Source: an uncultured Eubacteriales bacterium | GTDB lineage: Bacteria > Bacillota > Clostridia > Oscillospirales > CAG-272 | Direction of reading: 5' to 3' | DNA length: 42,484 nucleotides | Assembly (NCBI GenBank): GCA_910586545.1 | Contig: CAJUIQ010000015.1 | Coordinates: 1 to 42,484, forward strand | Translations under genes and position numbers: made by a program | In this document: piece by piece, positions 24,601-31,418 of the stretch | Layout of the letters: each line of letters begins with the position of its first letter | Numbering within the stretch: the first letter of the stretch is position 1 | Notes under the pieces: model-generated | What the model saw: the letters and a program-made list of their open reading frames with translations, nothing else | What the model was told of the DNA's origin: nothing | The model's database searches: none

Positions 24601-24793
24601 GTGTATATACGCCTTCCTCGGCCATAACCAGCTGCTCTCTCAACTCGGCGCGCCATGCTGGATGGGTAAAATCGCCGGTCCCAATCAGTCCAATTCCCTT
24701 ACGTCGAGCCCACCAATCAAGATGCGGAGCATCGCAGTCTTTACTGGTAGCACGGGAAAATCGAGAGTGAATATGTAAATCAGCAATATACAT
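21632..24793 (-). CDS. Fusion of endonuclease Q-like PHP nuclease and UvrD/PcrA-family helicase
   Basis: 1053 residues. Residues 1-420 match endonuclease Q (YqxK/TIGR00375): PHP metal motifs DLHIHSRFS (5-13), GTGDFTHP (38-45), TGEIS (85-89), HNLIL (102-106), PAHIWTP (156-162) and SNSDAHSP (214-221), plus a Cys4 zinc site C272, C275, C288, C291. EndoQ in archaea and Bacillus nicks DNA 5' of deaminated bases. After a lysine/glutamine-rich linker (about 422-455), residues 458-1050 are a superfamily 1A helicase: Q-motif LNPAQKEAV, Walker A GPGTGKT (478-484), DEFQD (641-645), GDPDQSIYGFRG, ENYRST, LMTLHGSKGLEF and RRLFYVGMTRARE. The end, QLSFF, resembles the beta-clamp-binding motif QL(S/D)LF. AGAAGGGG precedes the ATG. 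A single-polypeptide repair machine is inferred. Confidence 0.88.
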   Translation of the reverse strand: MYIADLHIHSRFSRATSKDCDAPHLDWWARRKGIGLIGTGDFTHPAWRAELREQLVMAEEGVYTLRDDMQLPGAMPGNAPRFIVTGEISSIYKRDGRTRKVHNLILLPSLEAADELSARLEAIGNIHSDGRPILGLDSRDLLELTLDVCPDAELIPAHIWTPHFSMFGAFSGFDTIEACFDDMAPHIHAVETGLSSDPPMNWRVSALDGLTLISNSDAHSPAKLGREANLLDTTDFSYSALVEAIRTGKGFEGTVEFFPEEGKYHLDGHRNCGICFTPAETAAHEGRCPVCGKKLTIGVEHRVEELADRPENFCPQKAKPFESLVPLPEVISASQGCSSSCKKTIELYEQMLHSLGPEFYILRAAPIEDVEQVAGPCVAEGIRRLRIGQVNRKAGFDGEYGTISLLTPAEREQFNGQISFADTGMVEKKTKRQHVQSKQKKLSDAHATIRASQQSETLNPAQKEAVSSAQPAIAVVAGPGTGKTKTLVSRIAYLVEELGVHPDEITAVTFTNKAATEMRQRLEKRLGGKRAVAPMTIGTFHAICLKLLGDVQLISRVDALTIAAAVLDNADNKGSAGSFLQAVSRIKNGIDPEVVGLDKTLYEAYCLRLRQQRLFDFDDLLTEALKLDISNRKCFSYLLVDEFQDINDVQYTLVQNWSQKSKSLFVIGDPDQSIYGFRGANGNCFKRLSDDCPELQIIRLLENYRSTPEVLHAALPVINRNPGGIRHLSANRSSDVQVRLVRAKDDFAEGIFIAKEIGLMTGGIDMLEAQNIRQERANRSFSDIAVLCRTHRQLKLIEKCLQHDDIPCVISGRDTFLDVDEVRGPLAFLRFLQAPYDGNSVETALRLLWKCPEDLIIQIKKISEKQKEVDSQAFFEIAMENEILKSWILMIEEWLPMMKKEKPWKLIALWEEQYGASPALDSLKNTAIFHDSFQELWNMLILGEDADICRAAGKNWKSGAVKLMTLHGSKGLEFPAVFIAGVKEGMLPLETQGSPTNLEEERRLFYVGMTRAREELILTSSPNFSCFLQELPGDVAQETIARRERLAEQLSFF

Positions 24794-24825
24794 AACGGCC
24801 CCTTCTATCTCTTCAAATTGGTTTC

Positions 24826-24854
24826 ATTATAATACATTTTTTATATTACTGCAA
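24826..24854 (-). promoter_or_regulatory. Candidate sigma-A promoter for the EndoQ-UvrD gene
   Basis: Minus strand: TTGCAG (24849-24854), 17-bp spacer, TATAAT (24826-24831). No LexA-like box (GAAC-N4-GTTC) was noticed. Confidence 0.6.
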
Positions 24855-24880
24855 CATTTTTTGCCTTTTTAGCAATAAGA

Positions 24881-24935
24881 AAAAACGATAAAGAGCGACA
24901 ATTTTTGTCAAAAATTGTCGCTCTTTATCGTTTTT
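24881..24935. terminator. Very long perfect-stem terminator after tmk
   Basis: 26-bp perfect arms (24881-24906 and 24910-24935) around a 3-base GTC loop; the core is GATAAAGAGCGACAATT, flanked by A5 and T5 so it could act on both strands. It separates tmk from the downstream EndoQ-UvrD gene, both on the minus strand. Confidence 0.9.
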
Positions 24936-24960
24936 GATAAAATTCCCGATTTATTAATTT

Positions 24961-25605
24961 TTAAAAATAACTATGAAGCTTTTGCCAGATATCGTCGGCT
25001 ACCTGGTGAAAATCGTTATTACCATTAACAATAATAACGGTTTCACTTTCACTTTGTTTGTTTATTGCTTCCAAATATTTTTCTCTTACAAGAATAAGGC
25101 GTTCCCTCGTCTCAAACAATTCAGATTTAGACCGGCCGTTTGATATTCGTCGCATAGCTTCGTCAGGATCGGTATCAATAAATACAGTACAGGTAGGTTT
25201 TAATAAGTCGGCACAAATGGAATTCGCTTGTATAACCCAATCCATATCCATATCCACACTATGGTATGCGTAGGAAGAAAAGTAATATCGGTCAGAAATT
25301 ACCGTTGTACCTGCATTTATTTTTTCACAAATACCATCTGTTTTGTTTAAAAGATGGTCTAAGCGATCTGCAACAAACAAAGCAGCTATTACTTTATTAT
25401 CTGTTGTTATTCTGCCGGTCATAATTTGATGAATCATAGAGCCAATAGGAGAATCCGTAGGTTCTCTGGTTTCATAATAATTTATTTTCTTTTCTCTCAA
25501 TTTCTGCAATAAAAGCTGAAGTTGTGTACTTTTACCACTTCCATCAATTCCTTCAAAAACGATAAACTTTCCTTTGGAAGTATTATTTTGCGTTTGTGTT
25601 TCCAT
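24961..25605 (-). CDS. tmk: Thymidylate kinase
   Basis: Phosphorylates dTMP to dTDP for DNA synthesis. 214 residues with the P-loop FEGIDGSGKST near residue 18, the DR-type substrate motif TREPTDSPIG near 45, VADRLDH near 78 and the SDRYYFSSYAY motif near 99, then a short lid with RRISNGRSK. The ribosome binding site AAGGAG is upstream of the ATG. It is the last gene of a unit that begins with two tRNA-Leu genes; a 17-bp hairpin separates the tRNAs from tmk. tmk is more usually near holB, so this may be a second or relocated kinase. Confidence 0.9.
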   Translation of the reverse strand: METQTQNNTSKGKFIVFEGIDGSGKSTQLQLLLQKLREKKINYYETREPTDSPIGSMIHQIMTGRITTDNKVIAALFVADRLDHLLNKTDGICEKINAGTTVISDRYYFSSYAYHSVDMDMDWVIQANSICADLLKPTCTVFIDTDPDEAMRRISNGRSKSELFETRERLILVREKYLEAINKQSESETVIIVNGNNDFHQVADDIWQKLHSYF

Positions 25606-25625
25606 ATCAATGTACCGCTCCTTAC

Positions 25626-25671
25626 AACAAATCGGAACATTTCACCGCGTAGTAAAATGTTCCGATTTGTT
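25626..25671 (-). repeat. 17-bp hairpin between tRNA-Leu(CAG) and tmk
   Basis: Perfect arms AACAAATCGGAACATTT and complement (25626-25642, 25655-25671) with a 12-base loop. It starts 5 bp after the tRNA CCA end and finishes just before the AAGGAG site of tmk. No T-run follows in the minus direction, so it may be a weak terminator, attenuator or processing stem. Confidence 0.7.
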
Positions 25672-25676
25672 TACTT

Positions 25677-25763
25677 TGGTGCGGATAAGAGGACTTGAAC
25701 CTCCACCGAGTTGCCCCGACTAGAACCTGAATCTAGCGCGTCTGCCAATTCCGCCATATCCGC
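25677..25763 (-). tRNA. tRNA-Leu (anticodon CAG)
   Basis: 87 nt with encoded CCA. Acceptor stem GCGGATA/TATCCGC, long variable arm as in leucine tRNAs, anticodon stem CTAGA/TCTAG with loop TTCAGGT giving CAG, T-loop GGTTCAAGTCC. Second of two leucine tRNAs in the transcript. Confidence 0.97.
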
Positions 25764-25791
25764 ATATATTTTTTGCAAGGCAACCTGCTGT

Positions 25792-25875
25792 TGGTGCGAG
25801 AGACGGGACTTGAACCCGTACGGTAAAACCACACGCCCCTCAAACGTGCGCGTCTGCCAGTTCCGCCACTCTCGC
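25792..25875 (-). tRNA. tRNA-Leu (anticodon GAG)
   Basis: 84 nt with encoded CCA. Acceptor stem GCGAGAG/CTCTCGC, long variable arm, anticodon stem CACGT/GCGTG with loop TTGAGGG giving GAG, T-loop GGTTCAAGTCC. First gene of the unit, 46 bp downstream of a consensus promoter. Confidence 0.97.
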
Positions 25876-25921
25876 GTATCCATTCCTCCAGCACGCTTGC
25901 ATCACGTTGCCTGCAGGTAAT

Positions 25922-25950
25922 AGTATACTAAAAAATCTCGTCTTTGTCAA
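25922..25950 (-). promoter_or_regulatory. Sigma-A promoter for the tRNA-Leu genes
   Basis: Minus strand: TTGACA (25945-25950), 17-bp spacer, TATACT (25922-25927). Confidence 0.8.
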
Positions 25951-25985
25951 TATGTTTCCTAAAAAATATTCATTTTTTTGAGATA

Positions 25986-26025
25986 AAAACAGTATGCCGC
26001 CGTCTACCGACGCACATACTGTTTT
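25986..26025 (-). terminator. Intrinsic terminator after purA
   Basis: Outer arms AAAACAGTATG / CATACTGTTTT (25986-25996, 26015-26025) with an inner CGTC/GACG pairing, followed in the minus direction by TTTTTAT. Confidence 0.85.
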
Positions 26026-26044
26026 CATAAAAGCAAAATCTCAG

Positions 26045-27316
26045 TTATCGCATAAAATATGCGTCTCTCTTTGCACCTACTGAAATTAACCACATTTTTT
26101 GTTCGACTTTTTCTTCAATATATTCAATATATTTTTTTGCGTTTTCAGGAAGTTCCCCAAAGGAACGGCAACTGCTAATATCTTCGCACCAGCCATCTAA
26201 ATACTCAAACACAGGCTGCGCCAAATCCAGCGCTTCCCCTACCGGGAAATTACGAATCAATTCACCATTATAGGAATAGGCAACGCAAACCGGAATTTTT
26301 TTCATGTAAGAAAGCACATCCAATTTGGTCAGTGCCAATTTATCGCTTCCCTGTGCTAAAATTCCATATTTTGATGCCACCACATCAAAGGCGCCTACAC
26401 GTCTGGGGCGGCCTGTAGCCGCGCCAAATTCTCCCCCTGCCGTGCGGAGTGCCTGTGCCTCTTCTCCATCCATTTCTACTGTGAACGGACCAGCGCCCAC
26501 ACAGGTAGAATACGCCTTCATAATACCAACAACCGTATCCAGCTTTAATCCTGGGACTCCTGCGCCGATTGGCGCATAAGCGGCAATTGTATTTGATGAA
26601 GAAGTGAACGGATAGATTCCATAATCAATATCACGCAGCGCACCCAGCTGTGCCTCAAACATTATCCGCTTCCCTGCCTTATCGGCTTCATACAGATACG
26701 CTCCCGTATCACAGATATATTCCTGGAACTCTTCGCCATACATATGCAGATATTCCATAGCAGCTTCCAGTTTTGCACCTGGCTTATTATACGCTTTTTC
26801 AATAATCAAATTTTTATATGCAAGAATATCAGGAAGCACCTTCTGCAAATACTTTTCATGCAGCAAATCTCCGGTTCGTATGGCTTTCTTTGCATATTTA
26901 TCGCTGTATACCGGCGCAATGCCCCGTCGTGTAGAACCATAGCTGTTCTTGCCTAGCCGTTCTTCCTCATAGCAGTCCAAATCCACATGATATGGCATAG
27001 TGACAACTGCTCTGTCGCTGATTTTTAAATTATCAGGTCCAATGTGGATTCCTTTTTCCCGCAGACGTTCTATTTCATTGTGCAGATGTTGCAAATCGAT
27101 TGCCATTCCATTTCCCATCACACAAACAACATTTTCACGTAAAATACCGGAAGGAAGTAAATTTAAAATAAATTCGCCTTTTTCATTGATAACCGTGTGG
27201 CCTGCGTTATTTCCACCTTGATATCGAACAACGACATCCTGATCTTCGCTGAGAAGATCTACGATTCTTCCTTTTCCTTCATCGCCCCAGTTAATTCCAA
27301 CGACCGCAGTCAGCAT
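26045..27316 (-). CDS. purA: Adenylosuccinate synthetase
   Basis: GTP-dependent condensation of IMP and aspartate, the first step from IMP to AMP. 423 residues with the P-loop-like NWGDEGKG (family WGDEGKGK) at about residues 7-14, GGNNAGHTV near 39, YGSTRRGIAPVYSDK near 127, and the C-terminal GRPRRVGAFD segment and IMP-binding TKLDVL. The N-terminal motif has Asn where Gln is usual. A frame extends upstream to 27349, but the ATG at 27316 gives the standard N-terminus and is preceded by AGGAAATGGA. Single gene with strong promoter and terminator; no other purine gene in the window. Confidence 0.97.
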   Translation of the reverse strand: MLTAVVGINWGDEGKGRIVDLLSEDQDVVVRYQGGNNAGHTVINEKGEFILNLLPSGILRENVVCVMGNGMAIDLQHLHNEIERLREKGIHIGPDNLKISDRAVVTMPYHVDLDCYEEERLGKNSYGSTRRGIAPVYSDKYAKKAIRTGDLLHEKYLQKVLPDILAYKNLIIEKAYNKPGAKLEAAMEYLHMYGEEFQEYICDTGAYLYEADKAGKRIMFEAQLGALRDIDYGIYPFTSSSNTIAAYAPIGAGVPGLKLDTVVGIMKAYSTCVGAGPFTVEMDGEEAQALRTAGGEFGAATGRPRRVGAFDVVASKYGILAQGSDKLALTKLDVLSYMKKIPVCVAYSYNGELIRNFPVGEALDLAQPVFEYLDGWCEDISSCRSFGELPENAKKYIEYIEEKVEQKMWLISVGAKRDAYFMR

Positions 27317-27397
27317 AAATTTTCCATTTCCTTTCCGTTTTAGCAGCAAACAAAATCTTGCCGCAATCTCTGTTCCGAATTAGCGTTTTACCTATTT

Positions 27398-27426
27398 ATT
27401 ATAGCCTCATAGCAAAATTTTGTCAA
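27398..27426 (-). promoter_or_regulatory. Consensus sigma-A promoter for purA
   Basis: Minus strand: TTGACA (27421-27426), 17-bp spacer, TATAAT (27398-27403), a perfect match to the consensus. Confidence 0.88.
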
Positions 27427-27545
27427 TAAAAACTGGGTAAGATTTGCAGTTACCGTTAATTTTGCAATTCATATTGAATCAACGGCGGTGCACATTAATT
27501 ATGGATATGCAAACAGTCAATAAAAACAAAGGCGGAATTATATAG

Positions 27546-28580
27546 ATGAAAATAAGAAAACAAAATAGAATAATCACAGCACTGCTGGCTGTAATTATTC
27601 TTCTGGCTCCTTTGTGCACCCATGCATATGGAGCAGAAGATATTACACAGGTATTTCTTGGGGGTATGCCCTTTGGAGTAAAATTTTATACAGGAACGCT
27701 GATCGTTACCGGCATCAGCGAAGTTGACAGTGCTGCTGGAAGCAAACTGCCTGCAAAAGATGCGGGGATTCAGGAAAACGATATTATATTGAAGGTGAAC
27801 GGAAAAGAAATAGGCACAGCGGAAGCCGTTGCCAAAGCGGTAGAAGACAGCGAGGGTAAACCGCTCTCCTTCACGTGCCGCAGAGGGGATGAAGAGTTTG
27901 AAGTATCCATTACACCGGTTTTGTCGGAAAGTACGAATAAATATCGTATTGGCATCTGGATGAAGGACAGTACTGCCGGCATTGGTACCGTAACGTATAT
28001 TATAGAAGATACAGGCGGATTTGGAGGTCTTGGGCATGGTATCTGTAACAGTAATGGAGATCTGCTCAAAATTGAGCGTGGAATTGTAACAGACATCTCT
28101 ATTTCGGGCATAAATAAAGGAGCGCCGGGAGCTCCCGGCGAATTGCATGGATTTTTTTCTTCCGGAAAAACAGGAACGGTAACAAACAATACAGAATGTG
28201 GCGTATTCGGCGTATTTTCCGACATATCTCATTTAAAGGAAAACGGTACGTTAATTGAAATTGGAACAAAAGACAAAATTCACGATGGAGACGCTCTTAT
28301 ACACTGCACGCTAGATGATAATACCATTGAAGAATATACGGCCCAAATCATCATCCCCGAAAATAACGATACGCAAACAAAAAACTTTACCATAAAAATA
28401 ACAGACCCAAAACTTATAGAAAAAACAGGCGGAATCGTACAGGGAATGAGCGGCAGTCCTATTATTCAAGACGGTCTTTTGGTTGGCGCTGTAACACATG
28501 TACTTGTCAGTGATTCAACAGAAGGGTATGGGATCTATATCGAGAATATGTTGGAAGAAATGCCAGAAATTTTAAAATAA
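27546..28580 (+). CDS. spoIVB: SpoIVB-family serine peptidase
   Basis: In Bacillus, SpoIVB is secreted from the forespore and triggers pro-sigma-K processing by cleaving SpoIVFA. 344 residues: N-terminal membrane anchor/signal (about 9-28), PDZ domain (about 45-125, with KLPAKDAGIQENDIILKVNG), and the S55 peptidase domain with catalytic histidine in LGHGI near 163, serine in QGMSGSPI near 301 and aspartate in VSDSTEGYGIYI near 325. It is shorter than the Bacillus protein (about 425). GGCGGA-type site upstream of the ATG. Divergent from purA and 67-85 bp before sigG. In many Clostridia it precedes spo0A instead; the sigG neighbour is unusual. Confidence 0.92.
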   Translation: MKIRKQNRIITALLAVIILLAPLCTHAYGAEDITQVFLGGMPFGVKFYTGTLIVTGISEVDSAAGSKLPAKDAGIQENDIILKVNGKEIGTAEAVAKAVEDSEGKPLSFTCRRGDEEFEVSITPVLSESTNKYRIGIWMKDSTAGIGTVTYIIEDTGGFGGLGHGICNSNGDLLKIERGIVTDISISGINKGAPGAPGELHGFFSSGKTGTVTNNTECGVFGVFSDISHLKENGTLIEIGTKDKIHDGDALIHCTLDDNTIEEYTAQIIIPENNDTQTKNFTIKITDPKLIEKTGGIVQGMSGSPIIQDGLLVGAVTHVLVSDSTEGYGIYIENMLEEMPEILK

Positions 28581-28607
28581 TAGGTAATATGAGGAAATTG
28601 CTCCACT

Positions 28608-28635
28608 GCATAAGCATCCTTTCCATGGCAATACT
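28608..28635 (+). promoter_or_regulatory. Possible sigma-G/sigma-F-type promoter for sigG
   Basis: GCATA (28608-28612), 16-bp spacer, CAATACT (28629-28635), 30 bp before the sigG start. The -35 fits the forespore consensus; the -10 is an approximate match. Confidence 0.3.
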
Positions 28636-28665
28636 TTAAGTATAAAAATGCGCGAGGCGAAATGG

Positions 28666-29439
28666 ATGTATTATAATAAAGTGGAAATTTGCGGGGTAAA
28701 TACCGCTAAACTAAAAACATTGAATGATGAAGAAAAACACGATTTACTCATTCGCAGCAAAAATGGAGACGAAAAAGCCAGACAAAAGCTTATTGATGGA
28801 AATCTGCGGTTGGTTCTCAGCATTATCCAGCGTTTTACCAATCGCAGAGAAAACTTAGATGATTTATTTCAGGTGGGTTGTATTGGGCTCATTAAAGCTA
28901 TTGATAATTTTAATACAGAGCTTTGTGTAAAATTTTCTACCTATGCAGTTCCTATGATTATTGGAGAAGTGCGGCGCTACTTGCGAGATAATAATACCAT
29001 CCGAGTAAGTCGTTCGGTACGAGACCTGGCATACCGAGCACTGCAAGCCAGAGAACAGCTACAGCGAAACGATTGCAACGAACCCACCATTGAACAAATT
29101 GCCAATCTTCTTGGCGAAGAACCAGAGGCTGTAACCAACGCCATTGAAGCTATTGTAGAGCCCATGTCCTTATATGATCCCGTATACAGCGACGGCGGGG
29201 ATTCCATTTACGTTATGGATCAGCTTAGCGATACCAATAATACAGATGAATCCTGGCTGGAGGATATCGCCCTTCGAGAAGCATTGAAAACATTGAATGA
29301 ACGGGAACGCGCTATTATAAATATGCGTTTTTATAAAGGAAAAACCCAAATTGAAATTGCTTCAGAAATCGGTATATCTCAAGCGCAGGTTTCCCGATTG
29401 GAAAAAGGCGCTTTAGAGCGAATTAGAAAGCATATGTAA
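28666..29439 (+). CDS. sigG: RNA polymerase sporulation sigma factor sigma-G
   Basis: Late forespore sigma factor. The N-terminus YYNKVEICGVNTAKL is diagnostic for sigma-G (the NKVEICGV box). Region 2 contains DDLFQVGCIGLIKAIDNF and FSTYAVPMIIGEVRRYLRDN, region 3 ISVSRSVRD-like sequence, and region 4 the helix-turn-helix TQIEIASEIGISQAQVSRLEK. The 257 residues are full-length. An in-frame ATG at 28648 exists, but GAGG lies 8 bases before the ATG at 28666, which also gives the usual N-terminus. A terminator follows directly. Confidence 0.95.
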   Translation: MYYNKVEICGVNTAKLKTLNDEEKHDLLIRSKNGDEKARQKLIDGNLRLVLSIIQRFTNRRENLDDLFQVGCIGLIKAIDNFNTELCVKFSTYAVPMIIGEVRRYLRDNNTIRVSRSVRDLAYRALQAREQLQRNDCNEPTIEQIANLLGEEPEAVTNAIEAIVEPMSLYDPVYSDGGDSIYVMDQLSDTNNTDESWLEDIALREALKTLNERERAIINMRFYKGKTQIEIASEIGISQAQVSRLEKGALERIRKHM

Positions 29440-29444
29440 AAAAG

Positions 29445-29466
29445 GGATCCTAAAGGATCCTTTTTT
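29445..29466 (+). terminator. Intrinsic terminator after sigG
   Basis: GGATCCT / AGGATCC stem with AA loop, A-run before and TTTTTT after. Confidence 0.88.
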
Positions 29467-29474
29467 ATATTTTT

Positions 29475-29688
29475 TTAGAAATCCAATGAGAAGCCCACTG
29501 CATAATCAATGCGGCGGATGTGTGGAATAAAGTATTTGAGATATGCTTTTCCTGCCGTAAGATCGATCCATGATATAGAATTTCCTGTTCCCACGGTCCA
29601 AGAAGGGGCAACAATTTGGTTCTTCAAACGCTGCTCTTACAGCACCCACATATTGATCCACCCATTTTTCTATGTCAAACTGCTCCAT
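29475..29688 (-). pseudogene. Frameshifted small gene of unknown function
   Basis: The reading frame starts at 29688 with AAGGAGGG well placed before ATG and gives MEQFDIEKWVDQYVGAV, then loses sense. Skipping one T of the TT at 29637-29638 (one A on the coding strand) gives an uninterrupted 70-residue protein ending at 29475, with plausible segments QRLKNQIVAPSWTVGTGN, WIDLTAGKAYLKYF and IRRIDYAVGFSLDF. Without the skip, the frame runs to a stop at 29506 with cysteine-rich, unlikely sequence. So this is a recent frameshift, an assembly error or a programmed shift. I do not recognise the family. It is on the minus strand between sigG and spoIVA. Confidence 0.6.
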
Positions 29689-29761
29689 ATAGCCCTCCTT
29701 TTAGAAAAAGTATTCCTACTGTATCATAAATTGGGTGAAAAAGCAATTGTGCAGACATAAC

Positions 29762-29797
29762 AAAAAAGTCACCTGATTTCTCAAGTGACTTTTTTTG
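29762..29797 (-). terminator. Terminator after spoIVA
   Basis: AAAAAAGTCAC / GTGACTTTTTTT arms with a 12-base centre that may extend the stem; T-run on both strands. It lies 3 bp after the spoIVA stop. Confidence 0.85.
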
Positions 29798-29799
29798 AT

Positions 29800-31308
29800 T
29801 TACAGTATAATGCAAATTAATCCGCTGCTGCCTTCATTGACAATTCTGGACAGCGTGTCTGACAGTTTGTCTCTGGATTCCTCTGACAAATGCGCCAGCT
29901 TTGTGTGTAATCCGTCATCCACCAGTTGGTACAAACTTTTTCCAAATATATTGGATTCCCAAATCTTTTGTGGATCTTCCTCGAACTCAGACATAAGATG
30001 CCGAATCATCTCCTCCGACTGTTCTTCTGATCCAACAATAGGATTAATCTCCGTTTCTATCGTTGCTTTAATCATATGAATGCTGGGAGCGGAAGCCTTT
30101 AACTTTACACCATATGCCCCTGACTGCCGTATAATTTCCGGTTCCTCTAATTTTAATCCTTCTACTCCAGGCAGAACTATGCCATATCCTGCCGTCTCCA
30201 TTTCCTCAATAGCCTTAGAATATTTATCCAATTCCCGTTTTGCATCCGACAAGGACAGCATTACGGAAATCAGTTCTTTTTCATTTCGTACACATATGCC
30301 GGTAAGGTCACAAATGATGTTGTAATACATTGACTGCGGGAAATTTAATGCTACTGTCGCCACGCCCGTTCCAAGATCTGTGGATGTAATCTGTGTTGCC
30401 GCCCCGCTACTTTCGTAACGAGCTTCTATTTCGCTTGATACCAAATCGGCCAATTTGTCCGCAAAGATTGTCACATCATTTAAATTTTTAATATCTTCAA
30501 TAATATCAGAAAGGCTGTTAATAATTACCTCTGTCAGCTTATGTTCCTTTGGCAAAGCAGAAACCCATCCTGGCAGCTGCAGATTGATTTCTCGAATTGG
30601 AAATTCATATAGCAGCATTTCTAATATATGGCCAACGTCTTCCGCATCCAACGCAAGACAGTTAATCAGAGCCACCGGCGCGTTGTATTTTGCTTCCAAT
30701 TCCATAGCCAGGGCCTCAGCCTGCTCGGACTCTGGGCTGGAAGAGTTCAGAATTATAGCAAAAGGTTTACCAAGCTCCTTAAGCTCCTTTGCGATACGTT
30801 CCTCCGCCTGCACATAGTTTTCCCGGGGAATATCCCCAAAGCTGCCGTCGCAAGTCACTAGCATCCCCACCGTAGAATGATCGCAGATTACTTTACGTGT
30901 GCCGACTTCAGCAGCTTCTTCAAAAGGAACCTGTTCTTCAGACCAAGGGGTTTTGACCATACGCACTTCCCCATTTTCTGTTGTACCAAGCGCATCAGGC
31001 ACAAGATAACCCACACAGTCAATCATCTTCACTCGCATTGTTGCACCGTCCCCAAAGGATACAGGCACCGCTTCATCCGGCACAAACTTAGGTTCTGTTG
31101 TCATAACCGTCTTGCCGCCTGCGCTTTGCGGCAATTCGTCCATTGTCCGTTTTCGATCATATTCCCCTTTAATGTTGGGGACTACCGAAGTTTCCATAAA
31201 GCGCTTGATAAAAGTAGATTTCCCACAGCGTACCGGACCCACAACGCCGATATAGATATCCCCGCCGGTCCTGGTCGCTATATCCTGGTATATGTTTGTA
31301 CTTGTCAT
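29800..31308 (-). CDS. spoIVA: Stage IV sporulation protein A, coat morphogenetic ATPase
   Basis: Polymerises on the forespore surface using ATP and anchors the coat basement layer. 502 residues, close to the Bacillus 492. The N-terminal TRAFAC-like nucleotide-binding domain has Walker A GPVRCGKST near residue 24, a VKMIDCVGYLVPDA switch near 93, and ILNSSSPESE in place of NKxD. The middle and C-terminal helical domain includes YNIICDLTG and ends in SSGLICIIL, typical of the family's hydrophobic C-terminus for SpoVM interaction. GCGGAGG is 6 bases before the ATG, and a good sigma-E promoter lies upstream. Confidence 0.97.
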   Translation of the reverse strand: MTSTNIYQDIATRTGGDIYIGVVGPVRCGKSTFIKRFMETSVVPNIKGEYDRKRTMDELPQSAGGKTVMTTEPKFVPDEAVPVSFGDGATMRVKMIDCVGYLVPDALGTTENGEVRMVKTPWSEEQVPFEEAAEVGTRKVICDHSTVGMLVTCDGSFGDIPRENYVQAEERIAKELKELGKPFAIILNSSSPESEQAEALAMELEAKYNAPVALINCLALDAEDVGHILEMLLYEFPIREINLQLPGWVSALPKEHKLTEVIINSLSDIIEDIKNLNDVTIFADKLADLVSSEIEARYESSGAATQITSTDLGTGVATVALNFPQSMYYNIICDLTGICVRNEKELISVMLSLSDAKRELDKYSKAIEEMETAGYGIVLPGVEGLKLEEPEIIRQSGAYGVKLKASAPSIHMIKATIETEINPIVGSEEQSEEMIRHLMSEFEEDPQKIWESNIFGKSLYQLVDDGLHTKLAHLSEESRDKLSDTLSRIVNEGSSGLICIIL

Positions 31309-31337
31309 ATAAATCCTCCGCTCAAAACTCTTTGTAC

Positions 31338-31366
31338 ATAGTATGAGGGGCGGACGGGTTTTATGA
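31338..31366 (-). promoter_or_regulatory. Candidate sigma-E promoter for spoIVA
   Basis: Minus strand: TCATAAA (31360-31366), 14-bp spacer, CATACTAT (31338-31345); the -10 differs from CATACAHT by one base. Matches the expected mother-cell expression of spoIVA. Confidence 0.55.
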
Positions 31367-31383
31367 CACGGATAAAAATAAAA

Positions 31384-31410
31384 TTATCCCCTGGTTTTAC
31401 CAGGGGATAA
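31384..31410 (-). terminator. Terminator after the lipoprotein gene
   Basis: TTATCCCCTGG / CCAGGGGATAA stem with TTTTA loop; in the minus direction it is followed by TTTTATTTTT. Confidence 0.85.
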
Positions 31411-31418
31411 TGACTGGA

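Noticed and set aside
24881..24935. 26-bp palindrome as a miniature transposable element
   Set aside because: Position just after tmk and A/T-runs on both sides fit a terminator; no target-site duplication or second copy in the window.
29509..29760. Open frame on the plus strand between sigG and spoIVA
   Set aside because: No ribosome binding site; it is the complement of the frameshifted minus-strand gene and crosses its promoter region.
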